A stretch of 64,000 bases of DNA from Liquidambar formosana (GCA_039720395.1 CM077827.1:22658375-22722374), one strand, 5' to 3'. Counted from the first letter of the stretch, positions 48,054 to 61,195 are shown. Notes: a model not told the origin generated them from the sequence alone. Numbers and translations: made by a program.

Positions 48054-50096
48054 CTAAGGGTCATGTAAGAACTTTTTAAGTATTTTTGCCCTCATCTCTC
48101 TAGACTGTAATTTTCCACCAACTTTCCCATTTTCTGCCAACTGTGTCATCACATTACAAACAGCAATGCCACAATCCATTCTGCAATAAAAATAAAATAG
48201 AAATGTATATATTTAGAATTAGAGATATCAAGCTAATAGTTTATTTATTTATGTATTTATTTATTTTTTTTTGTAGATTTTGCGAGTTTAACATTTGAGG
48301 ACAAATTAAGTTGTCTAGTTATCTGTCAACAGATAAAATTTTCTTTTCGAGACATATCAAATGTCTCTCAACAGATAAATTCTCATGCTTTTGTGATAGG
48401 TGAATTTATCTATTTGATGATAAATTTATCTGTTTGATGTCATTCAACTCAACAACTGATTTTTATATGTAAGAAAATAATTTTTAGAATTTATTTGCGT
48501 ATTTTAACTACTTACGACCCATGGCATTGTTGTGGAGTCTCTTTCACTATGTTTAATTTGCACTTCCATCCTTGAGCTTCTTTATCGACAATTGTTCGAG
48601 AAGTATCTTTTCCATACTCGAAACAATCTTTGTAATAGTTGTCCACATAGGTTTTCTGTTGAGAAAAATTAAGGAATACTCATTATATTTTGTCTGAAGT
48701 AAGTAATAATGGAACATTTAGAGAAGCAATAAAAACTATGTGTTAATGAAAATTGCTCACCATCTTTCTTGCTTCAATCGTGTACTTATCATTTCCCTTT
48801 CCTTTTTTTGACAACAAGGAATTGTAGAAATTCCATTCCCCATTGTAGGAGTCGAATACAAGCAACGTCTAGTGATTGTCTTTTGTTGTTTCCAATGTAA
48901 ATGATTGGGAAATGGAGAAATCTGTATTTTGGAAGCACTGTGTCAAGGTGATTGTGAAGGCACTCTTCTATGGTTTTTTTCAAATTTGACATACAGATAG
49001 AGAGAAACATAGATATATATATGTTTTAGTATATATTTCATTTTTGGAGACAAATTTGATAATGAAGGAGTTTGATATTCTTACCTAAGCCAAACTATCA
49101 AAGAAAAATGATGTTGGTTTGAGATCATATACCTGTGATCTTTCTTATTCATTCATCTCTCGATCCTGTTGTTCTTTTTTAGGACCTCGACATATGCATC
49201 AATGAGTTGGTGAATCATTAATAAATTTGAACAAACGAATTTAAATGTTAGGATATTGAAGTGTAAGCCAAGAGTTAAAGTTCTGTAATCTTTATTTTTC
49301 ATCTATCAAGAGTTTTATCAGTCTAATAAATTTGTTTTTTTTTTTTTTGTTTTTGTCAATAGAGGATTTTTTTGGAGCTGTTTTGATGTGTATTTTTATG
49401 ATTTTATATGTGTAATAAAATTACTAAGGTGCTCACTTTTTTTCCTTCTTTTTTATTATTGATTATATCATTTTTTATATGTCCACAAATAAATTCACCT
49501 GTTGATGTGTTTTACAGGTGATTTTATCTATGGACAAACACAACTTAAGTTTTTTGTGTTTTTGAAGAGTTGTGTATTTTTGTTAACAGATAAATTCATC
49601 TTCTGTTTTACAATGTGTTCATTTTTTTTGTGCCAACTCATGAATTATAGTTTCTAGACATATAAGAAACAAATCAAGGTTTTCTAAACATATATTTTCA
49701 AGTAAGGACATCAATAAATTTTACTTACATTGTTTGATATTGCCTTTTCCTCAAGCAAGTGTTTCACTTCTTCAAATGTTATAGTAATCCTATTGTCTTG
49801 TTTCCAAATAGGTGCTTTGCAAGTTTGAAATTTAACATTAACATTGATTTTTGAAAAAACAAAAAGAAAAAAATGGAAACTCATGGTTTTTTTTACAGAT
49901 ATCCTTCCTTTTTTTCTTAATTCGGCTCAACAATTTGATTTCCTCCTTTGTCTACAATTGTAAGATAGGAAACTCTTTTTTGAAGTCAATGTAGGTTCAA
50001 CAACTTGTTTGAGCGTTTTATTCTCTGGTGTTGGTTTATCATCAACATTTACAATAGATTTTGTGCCATCTTCCACCGGTGTGGGTTTCTTAGCCA
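48054..50096 (-). pseudogene. Ulp1-type (C48) peptidase, multi-exon, next to a MULE end
   Basis: A possible start at 50,094-50,096 gives MAKKPTPVEDGTKSIVNVDD. An exon around 49,730-49,860 reads QTCKAPIWKQDNRITITFEE. The catalytic domain is spread over exons 48,761-48,967 (KDNH, stop, TLLVFDSYNGEWNFYNSLL), 48,516-48,655 (TYVDNYYKDCFEYGKD... PQQCHGS) and 48,054-48,180 (MDCGIAVCNVMTQLAENGK). The His, Asp, Gln and Cys are all present, but the Trp after His is TAG. A second TAG at 48,054-48,056 precedes a Lys-rich tail. Splice sites are consensus. SUMO-protease-like proteins of this class are found in Ulp1-carrying MULEs; the adjacent TIR supports that. Confidence 0.75.
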
Positions 50097-50339
50097 TTTT
50101 TTTTATTAAGAGCTCTTTGAAACAGTTTTTTCTTCAGATTCTTCACAACTTTTTCTTCAGATTCTTTTAAACTTTTTCAAATTCAAAAATGGCAGATTTT
50201 TGTTGGAAGATTTTGAGGAGTGATGGATTTGTAAAGAAGGTTTCGAGAAGAGAGGGTTTGGTTTTGGGGAGATACCAAGTTGAAGAAATCGTATCGTTTC
50301 ACGAAGAGGCGGTAAGGATTTTTTTTTTTTAAAATTTTT

Positions 50340-50475
50340 TTATATAAAATTTGTTATATCACGGTTCACACATTATGTCAGTATGTTGACGTGGATTGAC
50401 CACGTCAGTTGCTGTATTTAAGTTGTTGTAGGGCGTTGCTTCCTATAGCAACATCCTTAATCTAAACATCGTTGC
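50340..50475 (-). repeat. MULE terminal repeat next to the Ulp1 relic
   Basis: On the minus strand: GGATGTTGCTATAGGAAGCA, then CAACTGACGTGGTCAATCCA. Matches 3,405-3,506 inverted. The partner TIR is not in the window, so the element is incomplete or its left end is lost. A TGTTGACGTGGATTGACCACGTCA inverted motif (in part) lies within it. Confidence 0.6.
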
Positions 50476-50478
50476 TAA

Positions 50479-50656
50479 TGTTTGTGTTAGGTTAATAAAT
50501 AGGGGCTTATTCTAATAACTTATCAGTAGGGGTTATATTTGTAATTTTCTATGTACAATGATACAAATAAGAGGGCTCAACCCATTTTAAGGTTGCTGCC
50601 TCCTTTTTTCCAGATTTTTGTCTCTTCTCTTATCCTACAAACCCTAAAAACCCTAA
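50479..50656 (+). mobile_element. Short LTR, copy 3, cut at its end
   Basis: Starts TGTTTGTGTTAGG and matches 3,217-3,396 and 22,731-22,907, but stops at CCCTAA where new sequence beginning GGGTGTGCTTGG takes over. Confidence 0.65.
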
Positions 50657-53329
50657 GGGTGTGCTTGGTTTGGGGAAAGGGAATGTGAGTTTTGGGAATG
50701 ACCCATTACTTGGGAATGGGTATGTTTGGTACTGATACCCATTCCCACGTTTGGTTCATTGGAATGGAAAGTAGGATTCCCCCTCAACATTCCCATTCTC
50801 ACGTTTGGTTGGTTAAAGAAACTGATTCCCAAATATAGTAAATTCCTAAACTACCTTTTACTTTACCAAAATCAAATCTCAGCTCATCCAATACCATTTC
50901 ATGAAATCTTCATCGTGGATAGCCAAACGACAGTGAAGATCTTCCACCTTCTTGCTCGAGAAGATCAAATAGACGAACCTAGCTTGTGAGATCTTCAATC
51001 TTCAAGAACACAACTTCACATTCCCGTACGTCGTCCAACATCTTGATCACCAAATATTAGATCCATGAACCAAGTTTCTGAAATCGTCGATATTCAGTAA
51101 ATAAACTTCACATGCTCGTACATCATCCACCTTCATGATCGTCAAGAACAAATCCACGACCCAAGATTCTGAAATCATTGATCTACGAGAAGATCGACTC
51201 CCATCGTCGTACATCGGCCACCTTTGATCTACATCGAATTGCCCTAAGGTACGCATGTGATTGATTCGAATCGCTCTAAAGTACGAATATGATTAATTGT
51301 TAGGGGTATTAATTTATTTATGCTCTAAACATTTTTTGTTAAATTTGCCCATATTGATATGTTTGGAGGGTCATCATGCGATATGATGAGAACTACACCA
51401 TGTTTTTGACAAAAAAATTCTCATTTATCTGCCCCAATATTTGTGTTGTACCATTAGATGAATATGAAAAAATGGTGATTATTGGAATAAATAGATTGAA
51501 TATTGTATGCTGTTTTCAAAAATGATATTTGATGAACTTAATAGAAATTGTAATAGTGTATATTATATGGGGATAGCTCTGTATTTTTTTTTTATCACAT
51601 GTTTGATGAATTGTGAGTGAAAATGTTTTAAATTGAGAAATTTCATATTCAGCTACCTTTTTTTATTTGTTTAGTTCATTTGTTTGATGAAATGTGAGTT
51701 GAGGTTTTAAAGTGATAAACAATGAGTTATAGCTACGAGCCTACGAATCTATCTATGCATCTATTAACACATTTGAACGCATTGAAATCTTTTATTAGTC
51801 TTATAAAGAATTCAATGTTGGAGTTGCATTTTATACATTCAACTATAAATAAACATACATTCAACTATAAACGAACATATCACTATTAACAAGATGCAAT
51901 AAAAGTTGTGATAACAACCAAAGACACCATAATGTGTGTTGGTTATGAACCAACACAAATTTTGAATTTGATCTTGTCTAACGCTAGATATCATCCACAT
52001 TGATCGATGGCATGATAAATTTACTAACATTTCCAATATAGAATTACAGTTGGGGCCCACCTTTGTCGTCATTGAATTGATTTCATTTGATATTTTCCTT
52101 TGGCTTATGAGCCATTGTGGTTGTGTAGCCAATTTCTGAAGCTAAATATCATCCACATTGTATGATGAACTATGTTGGAACCATAGTTTTGTCAGCTTGC
52201 TATGTAGTATACAAGGATGCTTCAATATAAGTTTCAAAGATCAGTGGGTGCAAAAAAAGCGGTAATTAAAGTTCATCAATTCGATCAGAAATTATTTAAC
52301 AATCAAGGTTGGAATATATATAAACACGATGTTCATGGCACTTACAATAGAAAGGCAAAATCCATCAAATGGTGGGTTTGCCGCTCAAACAACCCTTGCA
52401 AAGAATGAAAGGAAATTGCGAAGGATAGCATATATTGAGTGTCTAATAAAAGACAATATGTAACGATAGATAATGGTGCAACATACAATGGCTACAATTA
52501 ACAAAGAATAAACAAAGAAACAAATAAAAAAAATTAGTAAATAAGACTTGTAGATGGTATCCAAATACAAATTTCTTAATTGGATAACTTTAAGAAATAT
52601 AAAAAGCATTGAGTGCTTTGCATTCCATTGATTTGGAGAGATGGTGATGCATTAATTAAGTCCTATTACCAACCATGCCAAATCAACATTGATCAAATGA
52701 TCCTTATGGCTAATTTGTAGAAGACTTCTCATCCAATTTTACTGATACATTCTTATTCTTTCTCCATCTTCAGCATAAATGGAAGATTGTGATGAATTAC
52801 ATAAATAATATCAGTTAAAGTCAACGAATGTAACGAATTACATAGAAGATATCAAATCATTGTAGAATTAGGTAATAAGAAAATTTTCCAAAGCTATTAT
52901 TTATTCCCTAAATTAATAAAGAGATTGTTACACTACTTTAATTAAATATTGGAAAATCGGATCACACTATTTAGGGAAGAAATTAAAGCAAATATATAGA
53001 TATTGCCTAAACAAAATCCCAAGGAAGCACATTGGTATAGATATGCTGAACTTCTCTAACCATACCGATAAATGGTAAAATGCCCATATAGGGTTAGGAG
53101 CCATATATTTGTGGGGATGTATTTGGTAATTATAGTTGTGATTACAATAGAGGTACCATTTTTATTTTGTAATTCCTTTTTATAACATTTGACTACTAAT
53201 TTGTAGAAAGTATAACTCCATTAACATGCAAATACCATCCTATATGTTTATAACAGATTGGATTAATGAAATTATATTTTTTAAGATTATTTTGAAAGTG
53301 TAAATCACTAACTCTGAACAAGTGAACTA
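50657..53329. other. Possible Harbinger-type end, then no recognised gene
   Basis: GGGTGTGCTTGGTTTGGGG directly after TAA looks like a PIF/Harbinger terminus; the following 130 bases repeat GGGAATGGG-type motifs in both orientations. I did not find the partner end or a transposase. The rest is AT-rich with short uninformative frames (for example 52,217-52,408 plus). Confidence 0.3.
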
Positions 53330-53600
53330 ATGTCATCTACGAACAACCACCCCCCACCCAAACGCTTGAGAGTAACTCCTAGGTTGTGTGACTGTGGACG
53401 TCGAGCTATCTTGAAGATATTGCACAAGAAACATAGTAAATATTATTTGTTTTATTCATGCCCTAGTTATGACTAATATACAACTTTTGAGATGGTATAC
53501 TTTTTAAAAGTTATTTAACCTTTAACAATGTTGAAATGATGCAGGAGCGGAACGAGTCTAATTACCATTTCTTCTCTTGGTGTGAGACTATAGATGGTAC
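53330..53600 (+). pseudogene. GRF-type zinc-finger protein relic
   Basis: From ATG 53,330 the frame reads MSSTNNHPPPKRL, then LCDCGRRAILKILHKKH and YSCPSYD, followed by a stop. After a gap, ERNESNYHFFSWCETIDG starts near 53,544 with an acceptor-like CAG. Together these match the GRF zinc finger (CxCG...CPxY...CxxFxW), with Ser where the fourth Cys is expected. Small GRF proteins of this sort are common in plant genomes and often TE-associated. No good splice donor joins the parts, so I treat it as broken. Confidence 0.5.
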
Positions 53601-54124
53601 GTATAACAGTGATGATGAGGCATCATCCACATTCCCATTAGATATAGAACGTCATGGTAGATATAATATAATGGCATTCTACCTTCATGAATAGAGTTGA
53701 GGATTATTGTCCAAGTGTCAATAGTGTTGATGATTATGAATTGGTTTTTAAAGATGCTATGAACATTTGTAAATAAACATTTTGGATATCGTAGTTGTTC
53801 ATTTTGGATATTATCGTTGTTGTATTGAATTATCCTAGGTAGCAATCCACATGCATTTGGTGATTTCACATTTCAATATTGAAACATGTAATATGTGATC
53901 AACAAATTAGCCTGTTGATACTCAATTTAGTCAGCTATACAATAGCCATTAGGCTTGCTCGCATTTGGGCTTAGCTTGGACAGATTTTTCATACATAATT
54001 GCAATGAATCATCAACCCTATAATTGAACTATGTAACCTTCATATGATATGATCCATGCTTTATGGGCCTCACTTGATAAGATATTTGACATTGATTTAT
54101 GGCACTACTATGGATTAAAAGGAA
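53601..54124. other. Intergenic
   Basis: AT-rich; nothing recognised. Confidence 0.4.
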
Positions 54125-54770
54125 CTAGAATGGACCCACGCGATGCGCGGGAACCAAATAGTAACTTTATTTAAAATATTTATATAAGCACCCAAAATGC
54201 TATTATTTTCTAAGTCTAGTTAAATAGGATTATTAGGAAAAAGAGATTTTACAATCAATATGAAATAAAAATTGGCTAAATTTAAGTGATCAGATTTTCA
54301 AGTTTACCAAACATCCCCTAGTCAAGATTATCCTTTCTACAACCTATATTAGAGGAATGAGAGAGAAGATTGTAAGGGGAAAGGGAAGAAAAAAAATAAT
54401 TAAAAAAAAAGAAAAAAAGGAAGGGATAAGGGAAATGAAGAGGGAGAGGGAAGGCTGTACAGGTGAAGGCTGTAAAGGGGAAGAGAAGAAAAAGAAGAAG
54501 GAAGTTATAGGGAAAAGGAAGAGGGAGAGGGAAGCTGTACGGGATGGGAAGAAGAAAAACAAAAATGGAAAGGGGTTGCTGACATCATGCATGGTTCGGG
54601 CCCAAAAAAAACTACCTATGTGGAGAAGGGAGAAGAGAGATAGATGGGAGCGTGGGACTCACGGTGTTGAAGGAAAACAAAAGAAAAAGAGGTGTCAACA
54701 TGTGGCAAATGGAGGGAATGAGCTATAGAGTGCCACCTAATCACAACTCCTCTATATAGTATAGTATAGA
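54125..54770 (-). mobile_element. Non-autonomous Helitron, minus orientation
   Basis: On the minus strand it starts TCTATACTATACTATATAGA after A and ends CTAG before T, with a strong hairpin (CCCGCG-CAT-CGCGTGGG) about 11 bases before the end. 646 bp. Most of the plus strand is purine-rich (GGGAAAGGGAAG-type), which produces long Lys/Arg/Glu frames that are not genes. Unrelated in its body to the Helitron at 20,119. Confidence 0.85.
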
Positions 54771-55080
54771 TATGAACTCCTTGTAGTAGGTGATTGGTAG
54801 GTTATTACCAATCATCATTAAGCATTACTATTTTATCGTCATTGATTGGAGCCCACCTAAAGCAAATTACATGGGCAAAGAAAATACTAGGAAATCATCC
54901 AAATTCACAAAAATTCAAGGGTTTATTGTAGGATCTATGCATGTTTGAACAATATTTTAACAATGTAGTACTATATTTCCAAAAAACCATGGCTTTTGAC
55001 TTGTAATTAGCTTCTATTTTTTATTTTTTATTATTTATTGTTCACTTGAGGGGCCTCATATCATCATACTCACTACTTGA
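54771..55080. other. Intergenic
   Basis: Nothing recognised. Confidence 0.4.
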
Positions 55081-55485
55081 CAATATAACCAACTACACTA
55101 GTATGTTGTTGACTGTATTAAGTGGCCTCATTCACTCTACTCTCGGCATGACAATATAGCCAACTACACTAACATGCAGTTGACTATATTGAGGGACCTC
55201 ATATCATCATACTCACTGCCTGACAGTATAGCCAACTACACTAACATGTGGTTGACTGTATTGAGTGGCCTCATTCACCCTACTTTTAGCCTAACAATAT
55301 AGCCAACTACACTAAACATGTAGTTGGTTATATTGAGGGGCCTCATGTCATTATAATCTCGGGTTGACAATATAGCCAACTACACTAACAAGTAGTTAAC
55401 TATATTGAGTAGCTTCATGGCATTATACTATCTACCTGATAATATAGCTAACTACACTAACATTTAGTTGATTATATTGAAGGAC
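55081..55485. repeat. Six tandem ~72-bp units, each an internal inverted repeat
   Basis: Units start near 55,081, 55,152, 55,224, 55,295, 55,368 and 55,440. Each holds CAATATAGCCAACTACA, a short loop, and TGTAGTTGACTATATTG, followed by a GGCCTCAT-containing spacer. Stem length is 15-17 bp with mismatches varying between units. Confidence 0.88.
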
Positions 55486-55913
55486 TTATAAAATCCCAAA
55501 AAAATAAAATAAATTTAAACCAATAGTTGTGTCCAAATTGGTCAACTATAACCATAACATAGTCGTATAGAAAGGATATTAAACCCCATGTAAGAAAAAA
55601 AAAATCTAAGGAAAGACTCTAACCCAAATCAATCTACCTAAAAGCATTAATAGTTAAAAATTGAACCATTTAAGTTGTAATGCTATCTCATAATCATATT
55701 TGTTTGGGCATTGACCATTTTACAATCTACTTCAAAAGTTCTAATATCTATAAAGCCTACCAAACAATACGATATTACCATTTCAAAAAATCCATACTTC
55801 TAAAAAATGCACATATAAGGATAAACTTTATACATGGAAACAAATTGCACAAAATTGTATAATTTTTAAACTACATAATCATTTGATTTACTTTTTCTTC
55901 TCCATACATGTGC
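55486..55913. other. Intergenic
   Basis: AT-rich; nothing recognised. Confidence 0.4.
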
Positions 55914-57045
55914 TTACTCAAAATATATCATAACTAACACCATCATATACAAAAAGTACATCTTCTTAAACTCCCATTTCAAAAACACAAAAAACCATTT
56001 ACAATGCGTCCATACTAAACTACTCATCAAGTTCAACAAAATCTTTTGGAGCACTAGAAGGAACATTATTTTCATCCCATGTGGAATTGCTTTTTCTTGG
56101 TGGTGGAGGTTGATTTGCCTTCGAAAAGACAGGTGTGAACGTAGTTTGGTATGGCCTTGCATTTGTAGCAGGGGCTGGTGGTGCCGCGTGGGCTGATGGA
56201 GCTCTACCTCTACTATGCCAAGTTTCAAATGCTTGACTCATTACTCGAGCAGTATTGTAAACCTCACCTCCATAGAATTTCATCATATACACATCTTCTT
56301 CTACAGTACACAACTTCCTCCCCATAGTCGCCACCCAATTCTCTACACCCAACACTCAACCATGCATGATCGAAACTTGATTCTTTAATTATTCCAACCG
56401 ACTATCAACATCGGATAAATCTTTCTCAACTACTTGTCGAAAACTTGATATAGCATCCACAACAACTTAAAAGTCGGGTGAAGATGTTGGTTGATCAGTT
56501 GGTCCATCAGTTAGTGGATCAGTTGGTGGAGCATCCGATGGATCAGCCTATTTATCTTTAATTTTGGGTATTACCCATGTGTTGTTGGCATCCAACTCAA
56601 ACCCCATACGTTTCAATGTTGACTCACTATATATATCCGTTGGCCTCGCAGCAAACACATCTCCCTCATTGTCCGATGGCACCTTGAAATGCTCGAATAT
56701 GGTAGTGAGCATCATCCCATATGGCAGTACACGCATCCTACCTGCACAATATGCCATGTGGTGTATAATGAGGTATGTAAGATCAATTTTCTTTCCATGC
56801 ATAATGCACCACAATAAAAACATTAAAATATCCCACATGTACCTGGCTGCCCACGCGGGGCAATATACAACAAGATATGATGCTATGGATGATTCTTGCC
56901 TCCACATTCAACTCACTGTACATCGGTGGCCTACTCGCATTGATGTTATTCGACAAGCACATTTTTTTTCAGTACCTCCTCCTTGTCGAATCCATCATAC
57001 TCGGCCCAATTGTGCCTCCTCCTTGTTCAATGTGGAAATACCATA
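55914..57045 (-). pseudogene. Putative plant transposon protein (Transposase_32-like) pseudogene
   Basis: On the minus strand, ELNVEARIIHSIIS and then, in a shifted frame, LTYLIIHHMAYCAGRMRVLP, YGMMLTTIFEHFKVPSDNEG, ESTLKRMGFELDANNTWV resemble the 'putative plant transposon protein' domain. A Pro/Thr-rich linker, DVDSRLE and VENWVATMGRKL follow. At least four stops and one frameshift break it between 56,360 and 56,900. The tail (56,020-56,355) is open and Pro/Ala-rich. Function unknown; in other plants such proteins are repeat-associated. Confidence 0.6.
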
Positions 57046-58250
57046 ATATAAATGGTTAGACACATACCTTTTCTTTCCTACACCACCCATTCCCAAAAGA
57101 CATTTCCGTAGCCAATCTAAATTAGAAACAATGAATATTTATTCAGCTCAATAACATAAATAAATGATAAAGCGACTATCAATTTTCTCTTTAAATAAAT
57201 CACTTAACCCCTTGAAAAATTCTTCTGATTCTTCCTTTCTAGAAAGTTCAAAAAATGAGTCATATTCCAAATCAAATATGCGTAGTAATTAGCAGATCTT
57301 ATACTCAACTAAATGGATTGCAGTCTATTGAGAAATATCAAATTGAAAAGGAAGTTCTGAAGTAAGAAAATTATTTGATTTTAAAGAAACTATAACACCC
57401 CGACCTGGAGGCTCTAGGCATTGAAAAGTCAATGTTAAAAAGCTATATAGGTGGACTAGTCAAAGTACAAAAGCTCCAAAAGACTTGGTCAATCCATGTG
57501 TATTTTTTTTTTTTTTGAAATAATTTTAATAATAAAGATTATACCAACTCATCAATATCATCCAAACAAAATTGATATGAAATGAAATGACTCATACGTT
57601 ATGCCCAAACATGTACCATGAGTAAAGTAAATAAATGCCTACATCCTAGCACATAGGCTACTGCCAATTCCCAAAATATCCACATAATAATGATAATGTC
57701 TATGCACTCAATGCCATGCAGATGCAACTATAAACATCCAAAACCATGCTATCATGCCACCCCGATGTCCAACTTCAAATCCATACTATCATGCGCCTGC
57801 CCATGGCAAATCCTCAACCTCTACCTAGGGATTCCTCAGCATGGAATGCAAGAATGAGCTACGAAACCCAATAAGAATATATGTCCCAAACATCGTTTCC
57901 AAACCTATGGTTGTTAAGTTTCAAACCTAAAAGCCTAAACTACTAATTGGAGGGCCCAAACAAGTATTATAAAGTCATGTCAATTTTTATAATTAACCAA
58001 TGTGGGATGTGGTAGTTTTCCGACAGTTTGTCAAAAATCCATTAATTACCCCAGAACATAGGAATCGAGTACTGTATCACTCGTCATTGACTCAAGCTAA
58101 CTTGGCCCTAGGGCTAGGCAAGCACAAAATAGATATACCATAGGCTCTTCTTTAAGGGTTTTAGGGCTCTTACCCAAGGGCCCATAACCTATACTTGCTT
58201 ACTTCTGGGAGTATTCTCAACCAAGGACTATATAGTCCTAAACCTCCATC

Positions 58251-59354
58251 TAGGGATATAAAATTGGCCCATGGCTTGCCCTAACCCAACCTGAAAAAAT
58301 TGGGCTAAGCCCAACCAATGGCCAGTTTAGGCCTAGCCTAGCCCTAGCCCAGTCTTAAATATGGGCGGCCCTAGACTTGGGATTTGTAGCCAAGGCCCAG
58401 ATTTGTAGCCAAGGCCCAGCCCAAAGTTAGACCATTTTTTCGTAAATAACACCCGATTATCATATCACTATATGAGGTATATTTATTGCTAGATTCATAT
58501 GAGATTAAAAAATAATTAAATAAAATTTATAAATGCTATAAACAAACAAGAAACAACACCCAACGATTATATTTATGTCTTCCATTTCTATTTTTATTAT
58601 AAATTATAAAGATAATTAAATCATATAAACATCGATATAATGTTTGCAAACGTCTTTATAATTTATAAATATTTTACGTTTATAAACTTTATAGAATTTA
58701 AATGTTTTTCTTTATAATGGTGGAACCATCCCATTGCAGGGCCTTTGGACTTACCCTTGGAACCTAAACCCGCTGGGAGACTATCGTAGCAAGGAACTTC
58801 CTTTTTTTAGAAGGACATATGTGTAATTTCAATAAAACCATGAATCTATACAATTACAGATTCTTGAAAAATATTAGGGAAAATTGGTAATAACCCTATG
58901 TAGAAGAATGGTTTTAGTAATAACCTTATCAAAAGAATCTTTAATCCCTTAAACCACATCTAAACATTCTTATTAGCAGTAACCTCATCTTCTTTTCTTT
59001 TTCTTTTTTTTTTGAAAAATCCTAATTTACACTTATTTTCTTTTAGGTTGTCTCAGCAGGGTATCGAACCCGTGACCATGCGTCTAACCAAACAATTATA
59101 AGATCGCCCTTACCAACCAGGCTACCCAATAGTGGGTTTTAAATGTTATTTAATAAAAAAGCCATAAAGAATAAGTTAACTCGAATTAGGCCCAGTCCAA
59201 GGCTCGACATAAGCCTAAAGCATGTCTTAAGCCTGAGACTGGACTTGGGCTTAGGTTTTTATCTTTAGCCCGGCCCGAATAATACAAACCTTACTAGACC
59301 CAGTCTAGCCCACATGAAGAGCAGCCTAGCCACCCAGCCAATTTTACACCCCTA
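58251..59354. mobile_element. Non-autonomous hAT-like element (B copy)
   Basis: Orthologous to 26,550-27,660. Left end TAGGGATATAAAA (mutated), right end TTTTACACCCCTA. Flanks CCTCCATC and CCTGCATG match at 6 of 8. Confidence 0.65.
59060..59124 (-). repeat. tRNA-like box A/B segment, B copy
   Basis: GGTTCGATACC (box B, 59,060-59,070) and TAGCCTGGTTGGTAAGG (box A, 59,108-59,124) on the minus strand. Counterpart of 27,366-27,440. Confidence 0.4.
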
Positions 59355-61195
59355 CCTGCATGATAAAATTCGAAGCCCATGATCTCCACAAAATAATACC
59401 ATAAACCAAATATCTGCACAAAGCCCAAAGCATTTCATAATCATGTGAGGCATAGTTTTAAACAATATTTCTCAATAGCATGCTCCGAGCAATTTTCATA
59501 AAGTTATCATTTTACAATAATCAATATCCCCAAATTTCACAATTAAAATAACACCACACATCATGCTATATTCCATATATCAATTCTCATTTTAAAACTA
59601 AAATCCATCATTAATTTATAAAACCATCATTGATAAAACACATTATATCATAAGAAGAGAGTCACAATTCCTACCTCGGCAAATCCAAACCCAAGCCCAC
59701 ATGTGACAACGCTAATGATGCCAATGTGAGGTAGATGTTCCCTAGGATCCTCTTGACGATCGACCAAAATCTGATAATGATGTACATACACATTATTTAG
59801 GACTATGCAGATTAAATATTGAGGCACACTCAAAATAATTACTTTAGACCTCCCAAGGGTCAAACTAAGGTCTCAAGAGGTTAGAATAATTTTCAAAACG
59901 CTTTTCTTACATTTCGTAAATTTTCAGTAATTTTATAGTATTTTTTGGGAAAGCAAAAAGCCTCTCAAAAGGTCAAATGTGGTCCAAATAAAGGCAAATT
60001 GGGTCTCAAAATGTCAAAATACATTTCAAAAATATTTTCCTATTTTTTGAAAATTTTCTCTAATTTTGAGAATTTATTTGGAATTTTGGAGAAATAAGAA
60101 AAAAAGTCAAAATCAACACTCGATCAAAGTTAGTCAACAAGGGTCCCACAAGGTGGGATCAACTATGGGAAGTCAAACAGTCAAAAATGGGACCCACTAG
60201 GTCAACACAAAGTCTCGAAAAGCATGAGAACACAAGGTACACATGGGTACGCACACACCAAATCACCACCCCTTAGGAACTCATTCCCAACCTCACGCGG
60301 GTTACACTGCATCCACCCATTCATCAGGAGATCAAACCACCAACTTCACTCTAGAATATCTGATTCGTTACTCAACCGATTTCAATGATTCAAAAGCCAA
60401 ATCGAAGCCTGTTGAACCCTCGACATAATTCTATAAATGGTTCTTGTAGAAACTCACAAAATCATATGGGTTTTGGGGCTAAAATATTCAGGTTTTCTGA
60501 ACCGAAAATCTGTAAAATTCCTAAAACACTATGTTATGGCCATTTTCTCCAAAATCTGAAGCCACCGTTGTGTTTGTTGACCCCAAACCTAGGATTAGGT
60601 CATATAACAACATACACATAATCGGCTAAAAATAAACATTTATATATACACACACATATGAATAAAATAGGTACAAATACAATGAGGTAGAAAGTTCACC
60701 TCAAGAACAAGCTCAAAGAGCTTCATAAGCAGCTCGATCGAGTCTCTCTCTCCCCTCGATCCCATCCTTGCTCTATATTTCTCTCTAACTCTCCGGTTTC
60801 ATATCTCTCTCACACACTCCATCAAAGTACAAAGAAAAGGAAGGGATAGAAGAGGGGTTAGGGGTGTCAGGCGTGCAGGTGAGGGTAGCAGGTGGTCACG
60901 TGGCTAAGAATGGGGAATAGAGTAGACTAGGTCAGTTGTAATAAAGTGCAATTAACCTTTTTTTTTTAAATCAGGTTATTATATAAACCACCAACCGAGC
61001 TAAATGATCTCCTCCTAATTATTTACCCACAAAAAAATAAGAATAAAAATATATATATATATCTCCTCTTGTCACTGGTTGGCAATGGGTAAGATACTAC
61101 TTTCTTCACGTTCATGTAAGAAAAGCACTCTTTTAATAATATTTCGAGTTGTATGTAGATGTGCAAACAACTCTTTCATCTATAAAAAAAGAAAA

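Noticed and set aside
47876..48064. Lys-rich 62-codon frame on the minus strand
   Set aside because: It is an out-of-frame reading of the tail following the TAG of the Ulp1 relic, not a separate gene.
54344..54728. Long Lys/Arg/Glu-rich frame (plus) and Phe/Ser-rich frame (minus)
   Set aside because: Both are products of the purine-rich strand inside the Helitron at 54,125-54,770; low-complexity composition and no domain.
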